Below are positions 25,018 to 32,746 of a stretch of 64,000 nt of DNA, piece after piece; positions within the stretch are counted from its first letter, which is position 1, and every line of letters starts with the position of its first letter. The stretch comes from Aldehydirespirator sp965205155. Its GTDB lineage: Bacteria > Actinomycetota > Acidimicrobiia > Acidimicrobiales > Aldehydirespiratoraceae. Below the pieces are notes generated by a model that worked only from the letters and a program-made list of their open reading frames with translations, did no database searches and was not told the origin of the DNA. Where the stretch lies: assembly GCA_965205155.1 (NCBI GenBank), contig OZ242033.1, positions 1,054,001 through 1,118,000 of the forward strand, in the 5' to 3' direction. The position numbers and the translations under genes were made by a program.

Positions 25018-26565
25018 ATGACCGACTTTCTCAACGATTGGGGCCTGACCCTGGTCACCTTCGTCCCGCTGGTCGGGGCGCTGGTGATGATGGCGGTCCC
25101 CTCCGCCGAGGAGAAGGCTCTCAAGCAGTTGGCCCTGCTGTCGTCGCTGCTGGCGATGGTGATCGGCGGCCTGCTGCTGATCGACTTCGACTACGGCAAT
25201 GCCGGCGCCCTGCAGTATGTGGTCGACGCCCGCTGGATCGAGGTGATCAACAGCCGCTACATCCTCGGCCTCGACGGCATCTCCCTGCCGCTGATGGCCC
25301 TGACGCTGGTGGTGGTGCCGCTGTGCGTCGTCTACTCGTGGGACCACATACCCGAGCCGGGCAACCCCAAGGCGTTCTTCGTCCTGATGCTCATCCTCGA
25401 GACGGGCATGGTGGGCACGTTCGTGGCCCAGGACCTGATCCTGTTCTTCGTGTTCTTCGAGGTCGTGCTGCTGCCCATGTTCTTCATGATCGCGGTGTGG
25501 GGCGGCGAGAACCGGCGCTACGCGTCGATCAAGTTCTTCCTGTTCACGCTGTTCGGCTCGGCGTTGATGCTGCTGTCGTTCCTGGCCCTGTTCTTCCTGT
25601 CCACCGACCCGGCCACCGGCGAGTCGCTGCGCACCTTCGACATGCGGGTCCTGTCCGACGTGGCCGGCGCGGGCATCCTGGGCTCGACCCAGATCTGGAT
25701 CTTCGCCGGCATGTTCATCGGTTTCGGGGTGAAGGTGCCGATGTTCCCGTTCCACACCTGGCTGCCCGACGCCCATACCGAGGCGCCCACGGTGGGATCG
25801 GTGATCCTGGCCGCGATCCTGTTGAAGCTCGGCACCTACGGGTTCGTGCGCATCGCGGTGCCCATGCTGCCCGACGGCGCGGAGACGTGGGCGCCGTGGA
25901 TCGGGCTGCTGGCCGTGATCGGCATCATCTACGGCGCGCTGGGATGTCTGGCCCAGACCGACATGAAGCGCCTGATCGCCTTCTCGTCGGTGGCCCACAT
26001 GGGCTTTGTGATGCTGGGCATCGCCACCCTCACCGACTTCGGGATCAACGCCGCCATATTCGGCATGGTCGCCCACGGGATCATCACCGGGATGCTGTTC
26101 TTCCTGGCCGGCTCGGTTAAGGAGCGCTACCACACGCTGGAGATCCGCCGGCTCGGAGGGATGCTGGTCCAGGCGCCCCGCATGGGGTGGATCCTGGGGT
26201 TCTGCTCGATGGCGTCGCTGGGCCTTCCCGGCCTGGCCGGCTTCTGGGGCGAGTTCCCGGCCATCCTGTCGGCCTACTCGCCCGCGGAGGGCCTGCCGGT
26301 CGAGACGTTCCGGACCTACATGGTGGTTGCCGCGGTGGGAACCGTGCTGGCCGCGGGCTACCTGCTGTGGCTGTTGCAGCGCACTGCTATGGGCGCGCCC
26401 CGAGAGGAGTTCGCCGGCAGCGACGAGATCGTCGACGTGACCCGCACCGAGTGGATCGCCTGGGCGCCGCTGCTGGTCGGGATCCTGCTGTTCGGCCTGG
26501 TGCCGGGACTGATCTTCGATGTGACCGACCCGGCGGTGGTCGGCCTGCTGGCGACCGGAGGCTGA
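25018..26565 (+). CDS. nuoM: NADH-quinone oxidoreductase subunit M (copy 2)
   Basis: 515 residues, 14 helices expected. FFVFFEVVLLPMFFMIAVWGG near residue 145, FPFHTWLPDAHTEAPTVGSV near 245 and QTDMKRLIAFSSVAHMGFVM near 320 are all present. AGGAG lies about 20 bases before the ATG in a 49-base gap after nuoL, one of the few ordinary junctions of this operon. Ends ATGG without the His/Asp tail of copy 1. Confidence 0.95.
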   Translation: MTDFLNDWGLTLVTFVPLVGALVMMAVPSAEEKALKQLALLSSLLAMVIGGLLLIDFDYGNAGALQYVVDARWIEVINSRYILGLDGISLPLMALTLVVVPLCVVYSWDHIPEPGNPKAFFVLMLILETGMVGTFVAQDLILFFVFFEVVLLPMFFMIAVWGGENRRYASIKFFLFTLFGSALMLLSFLALFFLSTDPATGESLRTFDMRVLSDVAGAGILGSTQIWIFAGMFIGFGVKVPMFPFHTWLPDAHTEAPTVGSVILAAILLKLGTYGFVRIAVPMLPDGAETWAPWIGLLAVIGIIYGALGCLAQTDMKRLIAFSSVAHMGFVMLGIATLTDFGINAAIFGMVAHGIITGMLFFLAGSVKERYHTLEIRRLGGMLVQAPRMGWILGFCSMASLGLPGLAGFWGEFPAILSAYSPAEGLPVETFRTYMVVAAVGTVLAAGYLLWLLQRTAMGAPREEFAGSDEIVDVTRTEWIAWAPLLVGILLFGLVPGLIFDVTDPAVVGLLATGG

Positions 26566-26568
26566 TCC

Positions 26569-26655
26569 GTGCTCGTGTCACCGTCCCCCTTCCCGTTCTG
26601 TTTGCGCCTGCTGGCCGCTACGGCCGGTCTTCGCACACAGATGACCGGAGGCTGA
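26569..26655 (+). repeat. Split junction between nuoM and nuoN with a 28-codon ORF
   Basis: GACCGGAGGCTGATCC occurs at the nuoM end (26553-26568) and again at 26643-26658, bracketing about 75 bases of unrelated sequence. A GTG at 26569, three bases after the nuoM stop, opens a 28-codon ORF that ends MTGG, the same residues that end NuoM. The pattern is like the nuoM/nuoN junction of operon 1: foreign sequence between copies of the gene end. nuoN starts 7 bases downstream. Confidence 0.5.
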
Positions 26656-26662
26656 TCCCCTG

Positions 26663-28192
26663 ATGCTGGGTTCGGTCTCGACGCTGGTCGTCGCCTTCGA
26701 GCGGCCCGCTATCGACTGGCACGCGATCGCGCCCGAACTGACCCTGCTGGGCTTCGGGGCCCTGCTGACGCTGGTCGACATCTTCTGGCTGGAGCGGGGC
26801 CGGGCCGTGGTGTCCGCGCTGGCGTCGTTCGGTCTGCTGGCCTCGATGGTGCCGGTGCTGACCCTGGCCTGGGACGGTGCCGACCGCTCCACCTTCTGGG
26901 GGGCGTACGTCGTCGACGACTACTCGCTGGTGATGAAGGCCGTGTTCCTGCTGGCCGGGTATGTGGTGGTGCTGCTGTCCACCAACTACATCGCCGAGGG
27001 CGACTACTGGGAGAACGAGTACTACCAGATGCTGCTCTCCGCGGTGCTGGGCATGGTGGTGATGGCCTCGGCCCGCGACCTGGTGACCATCTTCGTGGCT
27101 CTCGAGCTGCTGTCCATCCCCGCCTACCTGATGGCCACGTGGCGCAAGCGCGACCTCCGCAGCAACGAGGCCGGACTCAAGTACTACCTGATGGGGGTGT
27201 TCGCCTCCGCCGTGCTGCTCTACGGCATGTCGCTGCTCTACGGGGCGGCCGGCTCCACCATGCTGGTCGACATCGACGCGGCCATCTCTACAGACGGCGC
27301 GCCGCTGGCGGTGGTGACGCTGGGCGTGATCTTCGTGGTGGTGGGGTTCGGCTTCAAGGTGTCGGCGTTCCCGTTCCACACCTGGGCGCCCGACACCTAC
27401 GAGGGTGCCCCCACGCCGGTGACCGCGTTCCTGTCGGTGGCGTCGAAGGCGGCCGGGTTCGTGGCCCTGCTGAGCCTGGTGTTCGTGGGCTTCTGGGGGC
27501 GGTCCGATGTGTACCAGCCGCTGATGTGGGTCCTGGCTGCGGCATCGATGTTCGGTGGCAACCTGATGGCGCTGCGCCAGACCAACGTGGTGCGGCTGCT
27601 GGCCTACTCGGGGGTGGCCCAGGCCGGCTACATGCTGGCGCCGCTGGCGGTGGCGGGGGAGTCGCTGGCGACAGCCGACGACGCCCTGTCGTCGGTGGTG
27701 ACGTACCTGGCCATCTACGCCGCCATGAACCTGGGGGCCTTCGCGGTGATCATCGCGGTGGCCCGCCGCACCGCCTCGGCCGAGATAGACAGCTACAAGG
27801 GCCTGTTCCGCTACTCGCCGGGCCTGGCCGTCGCCATGACCATCTTCCTCATGGCCCTGGCCGGCATCCCGCCGCTGGGCGGCTGGTTCGCCAAGTTCGA
27901 GATCGTGCTGGCCCTGCTCTCGCCGGGCACCGCCTGGGGCGTTGCCCTCGGCGTGATAGTGGCGGTCAACTCCGTGATAGCCCTCTACTACTACGCCCGA
28001 ATCGCCTCCCACATGTGGGCGGAAGCTCCGCCCGAGTCCGCGGAATTCGACACAACCACCCCCATCAAGTCCCCCGCCTCCGTCTCAGCCGCCCTGGTCC
28101 TCACCGGCGCAGCCACTCTCGCCTTCGGCATCCTCCCCCAATGGGTAGGCCACTTCACCGACGTAAGCCTGGTAGCCGCCCTCCCCGGCTGA
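26663..28192 (+). CDS. nuoN: NADH-quinone oxidoreductase subunit N (copy 2)
   Basis: 509 residues, about 14 helices. LVTIFVALELLSIPAYLMATW near residue 140, LKYYLMGVFASAVLLYG, FPFHTWAPDTYEGAPTPVTAFLSVASKAAGF near 237 and RQTNVVRLLAYSGVAQAGYML near 310. The lysine usual in the last motif is an Arg in copy 2 (NVVRLL). Last gene of the operon; a fragment resembling its own C-terminal region lies just downstream. Confidence 0.95.
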   Translation: MLGSVSTLVVAFERPAIDWHAIAPELTLLGFGALLTLVDIFWLERGRAVVSALASFGLLASMVPVLTLAWDGADRSTFWGAYVVDDYSLVMKAVFLLAGYVVVLLSTNYIAEGDYWENEYYQMLLSAVLGMVVMASARDLVTIFVALELLSIPAYLMATWRKRDLRSNEAGLKYYLMGVFASAVLLYGMSLLYGAAGSTMLVDIDAAISTDGAPLAVVTLGVIFVVVGFGFKVSAFPFHTWAPDTYEGAPTPVTAFLSVASKAAGFVALLSLVFVGFWGRSDVYQPLMWVLAAASMFGGNLMALRQTNVVRLLAYSGVAQAGYMLAPLAVAGESLATADDALSSVVTYLAIYAAMNLGAFAVIIAVARRTASAEIDSYKGLFRYSPGLAVAMTIFLMALAGIPPLGGWFAKFEIVLALLSPGTAWGVALGVIVAVNSVIALYYYARIASHMWAEAPPESAEFDTTTPIKSPASVSAALVLTGAATLAFGILPQWVGHFTDVSLVAALPG

Positions 28193-28226
28193 CGGGCTTA
28201 CTTGCGCGATGGCTGCGTGGCTTGCA

Positions 28227-28376
28227 TGGCGGGATCCCGACGGGTGGGAGCCGGTAGGCGACCTCAACGGCTACATGCTCGTGCCGCTGCCCCCGCACGA
28301 ATCGGCCTCGCCCTGCTAGCCCTGTCGGTGGTCGCCCTCCACTACGCCCGCATCGCCTCCTACATGCTGGAATGAT
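28227..28376 (+). pseudogene. nuoN C-terminal relic
   Basis: A 49-codon frame from ATG 28227 ends LLALSVVALHYARIASYMLE then stop. This resembles the segment VNSVIALYYYARIASHMWAE of NuoN copy 2, encoded at about 27964-28026. The first 25 residues are Arg/Ala-rich and not NuoN-like. Most simply it is a leftover of a third or duplicated nuoN tail. No promoter or ribosome site seen. Confidence 0.4.
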
Positions 28377-28432
28377 CATGATGTTGAGCGGCCCGGATCT
28401 TGTGGGCAAGGTCGGCGTAGCTCCTGTAGCAG

Positions 28433-28951
28433 TTAGGCGTCGCTGGGTTCATTGGGTGCTCGGTCGTCGGGCAGGTGAAAGCGCAGGGTTACGCCGGCGG
28501 AGCGGCTCGTGCTCTTGGAGCACGGCACAGTCGTCCCGTCCCGGAACAGCAAGGTCACGCCACCGGTCTCCAGCACCACCCTCACCCCCTGAGCCGACAC
28601 GTTGACAGCCGACCACAGCCCGAAGCCCCGGAACTGCTCCCCGGTCGATGAAACGCCCGGCCGCGTGGCCTGCAGCACCACCTCCTCCTCGGTCAGGCCG
28701 GGAAACGCGTCTCGCATCGTGGCGTGGATGCCGGGTCCTTGGTCGAGGACCACAATCTGCGCGCCGCTCCCAGCCCTCTCCAAGGCGACTTCACCGCCGC
28801 CGGCCCAGTCGGCCGCGTTGTAGGCGACCTCTCGCACGGCTTGTCGAAGCGCGTCCCGCAAGCCTCCGGGAGCCAGACCCAACTCGTCCACGACCGCTTC
28901 GGCTGCCCGACCAGCGGAGCGGCGATCGCTGATGGCGTGCCTGCTCGTCAT
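28433..28951 (-). CDS. Histidine-kinase-like ATPase of the anti-sigma (SpoIIAB/RsbW) class
   Basis: 172 residues from ATG 28951, which overlaps the upstream stop as ATGA. The GHKL fold boxes are present: N-box RQAVREVAYNAADW near residue 43, G1 box DQGPGI near residue 76, and G2 box FRGFGLWSAVNV near residue 111. There is no histidine-phosphotransfer or sensor domain, so an anti-sigma kinase or protein-serine kinase role is most likely. The STAS protein at 16212-16550 is of the class that antagonises such kinases. Forms a two-gene operon with the gene at 28948-29367. Confidence 0.75.
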   Translation of the reverse strand: MTSRHAISDRRSAGRAAEAVVDELGLAPGGLRDALRQAVREVAYNAADWAGGGEVALERAGSGAQIVVLDQGPGIHATMRDAFPGLTEEEVVLQATRPGVSSTGEQFRGFGLWSAVNVSAQGVRVVLETGGVTLLFRDGTTVPCSKSTSRSAGVTLRFHLPDDRAPNEPSDA

Positions 28952-29367
28952 TCTGGACGGGTCTTGATGGAACTCTCCGCCACACACAGGAGCATCTCGA
29001 TGACCCATTCGACTGCTTCGATCGCCCCGGCTGCCACCTTCGGGGCTTGGCGCTCGCCGCACGTGGCCCACTGCCAGTAGCAGGTTGTCTCGCGGCGACC
29101 GGCCATCAAGAACAGGGTCGGCACCCACCATCCGCCGTGCTCCCGCGCCCCGGACAGGACCACGCAAGGCAGGTCGGCGTGGGGCTCGGCCACAACCGCT
29201 CCGGGTCCTCTCCACGACCACTCGAACCGCCACGACCCGTGGACCATGTCCTCCAGCCAGCCGGCCGCGGCCGCCTCAGCTTCGTCTCGGTCAGCAGTGC
29301 CGACGGACTGGAACGCCTCCGCCGCGACTGGTGCCAGCGGCAACTCCACCACGGCCCGAGAAGCCAT
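28948..29367 (-). CDS. Unknown protein co-encoded with the GHKL ATPase
   Basis: 139 residues, Trp-rich in the centre (GSWRFEWSWRGPG, GGWWVPTLFLM, CYWQWATCGE), with two cysteines close together. No family recognised. TAGCGT lies six bases before the ATG, so it is probably leaderless and the first gene of the pair. The ATGA overlap with the ATPase argues that the two proteins work together. Confidence 0.55.
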   Translation of the reverse strand: MASRAVVELPLAPVAAEAFQSVGTADRDEAEAAAAGWLEDMVHGSWRFEWSWRGPGAVVAEPHADLPCVVLSGAREHGGWWVPTLFLMAGRRETTCYWQWATCGERQAPKVAAGAIEAVEWVIEMLLCVAESSIKTRPE

Positions 29368-29512
29368 GGGCTCACGCTAGCCGCCTGTCACCTCGGACAT
29401 GTCAGAGGCCATATTGCCGGGCCATGTCGGGACTGACGAACGCAAGAGGTCCGGGTAGCTGACAACTGCACGCCCTGTCACCGGCGTCGAGCGTTGACGG
29501 TTGCCGCCACTC

Positions 29513-29590
29513 GTAGTGAGTTGCTCTCACTACCCCTATCGCCTCGCCGGTAGGGTCGAGACCGTCCTTCGGGGCGGTCTCTGTCTTTGT
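29513..29590 (+). terminator. Two consecutive hairpins, the second a UUCG-loop terminator
   Basis: The 297-base gap 29368-29664 holds no gene. GTAGTGAG (29513-29520) pairs with CTCACTAC (29526-29533) over a TTGCT loop. Then GAGACCGTCC (29558-29567), loop TTCG, GGGCGGTCTC (29572-29581) form a 10-bp stem followed by TGTCTTT, a weak U-run on the plus strand. No plus-strand gene lies immediately upstream, so the pair may end a small RNA starting around 29400-29500. That is inference. Confidence 0.45.
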
Positions 29591-29664
29591 AGGGAAGTAG
29601 CGGTCTGTGTGGGGAGTAGCGGTTGATCACGACCCGCAGCATCCCGGGGTACACGGGACGCGGT

Positions 29665-29988
29665 TCAGTAGCGGATGTCGAGGGCGTAGCGCAGGGCTCG
29701 GTCGAGTTCGGCCTGCTTCAATTCGTCTAGGTGGCCTACGGGATCGTGGTCCAGGCTCCACTTGGGGATGGTCACGATGCTGTCGCAGTTGATGACGCTG
29801 CTCTCGTTGAGGCCGTGATCGGATCCGACCGCGACTTCTGAGTCGATGCCTCGCACGGTGCGGGTGACGAGTGCGCAAGTGACGGAGGCTCGCACGCCGG
29901 CAGCTGCATCCCTGGTGAGCACGCATACCGGCCGTCTACCGGCTGGCGGACCGAGGTCGGCCCGGTAGATCTCGCCTCGTGCTACCAC
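29665..29988 (-). CDS. MazF/PemK-type endoribonuclease toxin
   Basis: 107 residues. The N-terminus VARGEIYRADLGPPAGRRPVCVLTRD is the MazF signature (GxIxxADLGPP..GRRP), followed by the VTCALVTRTVRGIDSEVAV strand pair and NCDSIVTIPKWSLD, matching the family's N.DQ...V...L segment with Ser replacing Gln. Cleaves mRNA when free of antitoxin. The start overlaps the end of the upstream antitoxin gene by 7 bases. Confidence 0.85.
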   Translation of the reverse strand: MVARGEIYRADLGPPAGRRPVCVLTRDAAAGVRASVTCALVTRTVRGIDSEVAVGSDHGLNESSVINCDSIVTIPKWSLDHDPVGHLDELKQAELDRALRYALDIRY

Positions 29989-30227
29989 TCAGGCGCGGTG
30001 CGGGCTGCGAGCCTGGCGGCGGACTCGATCAGTGCAGGATCCTCGGGCAGGCGGCGGTACGCCTCGATCAAGCGTCGATCGGCGGCCAGCCGCTCGTCGG
30101 CGTCGATGACGGCCCGTGCCCCCTCCCGCAGCAGAGCGGAACGGCTGGCGCCCCGCGTCCGTGCAATCTCGTCGAGCCTGTCGACCAGGTCGTCATCAAG
30201 CTGTACGAGCACCTCTCGGCGAGCCAT
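29982..30227 (-). CDS. Ribbon-helix-helix antitoxin of the MazF pair
   Basis: 81 residues from ATG 30227 (an ATG at 30233 is an alternative). The N-terminal ribbon EVLVQLDDDLVDRLDEIARTRGASRSALLREGAR is a typical RHH/CopG fold: DNA-binding strand, helix A, turn, helix B. The C-terminal part, about residues 48-81, is the toxin-binding tail ending TAPEW. Two perfect 10-bp palindromes at 30229-30250 adjoin its start and are the likely autoregulation site. Confidence 0.85.
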   Translation of the reverse strand: MARREVLVQLDDDLVDRLDEIARTRGASRSALLREGARAVIDADERLAADRRLIEAYRRLPEDPALIESAARLAARTAPEW

Positions 30228-30228
30228 G

Positions 30229-30250
30229 ACCATATGGTAGTCCATATGGA
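30229..30250. promoter_or_regulatory. Operator: two adjacent 10-bp palindromes
   Basis: ACCATATGGT (30229-30238) and TCCATATGGA (30241-30250), centres 12 bases apart, directly upstream of or overlapping the antitoxin start. This fits cooperative binding of two RHH dimers. The gap on the far side carries AT-rich TATAC elements that may serve as promoters in either direction. Confidence 0.6.
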
Positions 30251-30351
30251 ACGTCGACTTCATCATCCAGGTATAGCTGTATACGCCGCATATCTAGAGT
30301 ATGCACTATCAGTGTGCATGCGCCGGAGCGGCCGAAGGGGCCTGGGGACCG

Positions 30352-31446
30352 GTGACTGTCGGGGAGCGGATCACCGAGCGGATCGCATCCCAGGGGCCGA
30401 TCCCGGTGTCGGACTATGTCGACGCTTGCCTCTACGACCCCGATGGCGGTTTCTACATGCGGCCCGGTGGGGGCCGGGCCGGAGGCCGTTCGGGGCACTT
30501 CCTGACCGCGCCCGAAGTGGGTCCCCTGTTCGGGGCGGTGCTGGCCCGGGCGTTGGATGCCTGGTGGGCCGAGTTGGGTCGGCCCGAGCCGTTCACGGTG
30601 GTCGACTGGGGGGCCGGTCCGGGCACGCTGGCCCGGTCGGTGCTGGCCGCGGAGCCCCGCTGCATGACCGAGGGAGCGCTGCGTCTGGTGCTGGTGGATG
30701 TCTCCCCTGCGCAGAGGGCCGTGCATCCCGACCATCCCATCGTGACCAGCGCGGCCCGGCTGTCGGACGCGCTGCCACAAGGCGTGCCTGCAGGCGTGGT
30801 GGTGGCCAACGAGCTTCTCGACAATCTTCCCTTCGATGTGGTCCGCCGCACTGCGGACGGCTGGGAGGAGTTGCGGGTCGATGTCGGTGATCCGTCCTCA
30901 TCGGGCCGGTTCTCGCTGGTGCCTCGGCCGGCATCACCGGAGCTTGTCGTCGGCTTGCCCGACATCGCCACCAGGGCCCGGATTCCAGTCCAGCGAGCTG
31001 CCCGCGACTGGGTGGACGAAGCCCGCGGGCTGTTGGGACGGGGCCGGATCGTTGCCTTCGACTACGGGGCGGCGACACCGGACCTAGCCCACCGGTCGAG
31101 CCCGTCGGATGATCCTGCCGCCGGTCTGGGCTGGCTGCGGACCCACCGTGACCACGACGGCGGATCCTCGTGGCTGGCCGATCCGGGATCGTGCGACATC
31201 ACCGCGGACGTGGCCCTCGACCAGGTGCAGGCCGATCACCGGGCCGACGTGCACACCCAGGCCGAGTTCCTGCGCACCCACGGCATCGACGAACTGGTGG
31301 CCGAGGGCCAGGCAGCCTGGGCTGAGCGGGCCGGCATCGGAGACCTCGACGCCCTCCGGGCCCGCAGCCGGACAAGCGAGGCCGAGGCTCTCTTGGACCC
31401 GGTTGGCATGGGTGACTTCAATGTTCTCGTCTGGTCAGTGGGCTGA
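30352..31446 (+). CDS. MidA/NDUFAF7-type SAM-dependent methyltransferase
   Basis: 364 residues from GTG 30352; an in-frame ATG at 30301 would add 17 residues. Family motifs: SGHFLTAPEVGPLFGAVLAR near residue 45, SAM-binding VVDWGAGPGTLARSVL near residue 83, VVVANELLDNLPFDVVRR near residue 145, and GRIVAFDYGAATPDLAHR near residue 225. Eukaryotic and Dictyostelium members methylate an arginine of the NuoD-equivalent subunit and are needed for complex I assembly. Lying 2.2 kb after a nuo operon, it may act on NuoD here. The bacterial target is inference. Confidence 0.8.
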   Translation: MTVGERITERIASQGPIPVSDYVDACLYDPDGGFYMRPGGGRAGGRSGHFLTAPEVGPLFGAVLARALDAWWAELGRPEPFTVVDWGAGPGTLARSVLAAEPRCMTEGALRLVLVDVSPAQRAVHPDHPIVTSAARLSDALPQGVPAGVVVANELLDNLPFDVVRRTADGWEELRVDVGDPSSSGRFSLVPRPASPELVVGLPDIATRARIPVQRAARDWVDEARGLLGRGRIVAFDYGAATPDLAHRSSPSDDPAAGLGWLRTHRDHDGGSSWLADPGSCDITADVALDQVQADHRADVHTQAEFLRTHGIDELVAEGQAAWAERAGIGDLDALRARSRTSEAEALLDPVGMGDFNVLVWSVG

Positions 31447-31481
31447 TCTCCGGCAGGGGCCTGGACGAGAGCAGTCGGGCG

Positions 31482-31883
31482 TCAGTCTTGAGACTCGGTC
31501 CAGTCGTTGATGGCGGTCTCGCAGGGGCCGATCAGGGGGGCGACGTTGGGGTAGCCGGCGTAGGGGGCCAGCGCGATAAGGGTCTCCCGCAACTGGTCTG
31601 GGGTCAGCTCGCCCCGCTTGAGGGCTGACTGGGCCTGGAGCTTCCATACGTCGGTGGATCCCCGGGCCGCGATGACTCCCATGATGAGCAGGCGCCGGTC
31701 CCTGATCGACAGCACGTCGCGGTCCCACACCTCGGCGAACAGGCTGCGCATCATCACGTCGTTGAAGGCCATGGTGCCCTCGGGCAGGGCCGGGACCTCT
31801 CCCTGGTAGATCTCGGTCACCATGGCCACGCCGCGCTCGTAAGTGCCTTCGGCGGGGCGGTCACCGGTGTTGTCGGCGGTCAT
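31482..31883 (-). CDS. Carboxymuconolactone decarboxylase (AhpD-like) family protein
   Basis: 133 residues, all helical. The CMD core is visible: SLFAEVWDRDVLSIRDRRLLIMGVIAARGSTDVWKLQAQSALKRGELTPDQLRETLIALAPYAGYPNV. No CxxC pair, so it is of the decarboxylase-like rather than the AhpD peroxidase type. Last gene of a three-gene operon, overlapping the dehydrogenase start by ATGA. Substrate unknown. Confidence 0.8.
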   Translation of the reverse strand: MTADNTGDRPAEGTYERGVAMVTEIYQGEVPALPEGTMAFNDVMMRSLFAEVWDRDVLSIRDRRLLIMGVIAARGSTDVWKLQAQSALKRGELTPDQLRETLIALAPYAGYPNVAPLIGPCETAINDWTESQD

Positions 31884-32746
31884 CGGGTCTCCTCGTTCGG
31901 TTCGTGGACGTTGTAGACGGCGGGCATGGCGGATCGCAGTGCTTCAAGCAGAGCTGCCGCGCCGAGCCGGGTGCGTCCCAACTCCAGCGCCAGCGACAGA
32001 TCCTTGCCGGCGATCCCGGCCTGGGTCTCCAGCATGGTCCGCAGTTCGCCCCGGATGTGCTCGGCAGGTATCTCCAGCAGGGCGCAGTACTGCTCGGTCA
32101 GCGCACCCAACTGGCCCATCGACCGCCATGCCTCCAGCAGCGCGGCCTGCTCGCCGCCGGTGCTGGCCACCATGTCATGGGCCGCGGCCGCAGCCGCGAA
32201 CTGGGCGTACGTCATCACGTTGATGGCGATCTTCAGGGCCGCGCCCGCGCCCACCGGGCCGGCGTCGATAAGGGTGCCGGCATAGACGTCGAGCGACTCC
32301 CGAGCGGCGGGGGGCATGTCCCCCAACCCTCCGGCCAGCACTGTCAGGCTGCCGGCCCTGGCGTTGTCGGCCCCACCGGCGACGCAGGCGTCGAACACGG
32401 GCACTCCCCACTCGGCGGCTTCGTCGCGGGCGGCCAGCACTGTGTCGGGATGCACGGTGGAGTGGATGAGCACGCTGAGCCCGTCATGGACTCCCTCGGA
32501 GATCCCGCCGGGCCCCGACAGCACCGCCTCGATGTGGGCCGCGGCCGGCACGCAGATGCTCACCACGTCGCTGGCCCGGGCCACCTCCGCCGCGCTGGCG
32601 CCCGCTCCGGCACCGAGCGAGACGGCCGCGTCCACCGCGGCCGGGTCGATGTCGTGGACCGTGACCGATCCACCGGCCCGCCGGATCAGGTTCTCGGCCA
32701 TGGCCGAGCCCATCACGCCCAGCCCGATATAGCCGTAACGGGTCAC
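31880..32746 (-). CDS. 3-hydroxyisobutyrate dehydrogenase-like beta-hydroxyacid dehydrogenase
   Basis: 288 residues. N-terminal Rossmann fold starts GYIGLGVMGSAMAENL; the family substrate-binding segment DACVAGGADNARAGSLTVLAGG is near residue 118 and the catalytic Lys is in GAGAALKIAINVM near residue 168. Oxidises a 3-hydroxy acid with NAD(P). Middle gene of an operon with the broken P450 upstream and the CMD protein downstream, overlapping both by four bases. The pathway is not evident. Confidence 0.85.
   Translation of the reverse strand: MTRYGYIGLGVMGSAMAENLIRRAGGSVTVHDIDPAAVDAAVSLGAGAGASAAEVARASDVVSICVPAAAHIEAVLSGPGGISEGVHDGLSVLIHSTVHPDTVLAARDEAAEWGVPVFDACVAGGADNARAGSLTVLAGGLGDMPPAARESLDVYAGTLIDAGPVGAGAALKIAINVMTYAQFAAAAAAHDMVASTGGEQAALLEAWRSMGQLGALTEQYCALLEIPAEHIRGELRTMLETQAGIAGKDLSLALELGRTRLGAAALLEALRSAMPAVYNVHEPNEETR

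Noticed and set aside
22764..25124. 786-codon minus-strand frame opposite nuoL copy 2
   Set aside because: Low-complexity His/Gln/Gly-rich shadow of nuoL with no recognisable fold; the same kind of shadow lies opposite nuoL copy 1 and nuoM.
29513..29590. tRNA or 6C RNA
   Set aside because: No cloverleaf or CCA end, and the loops are TTGCT and TTCG rather than C-rich.
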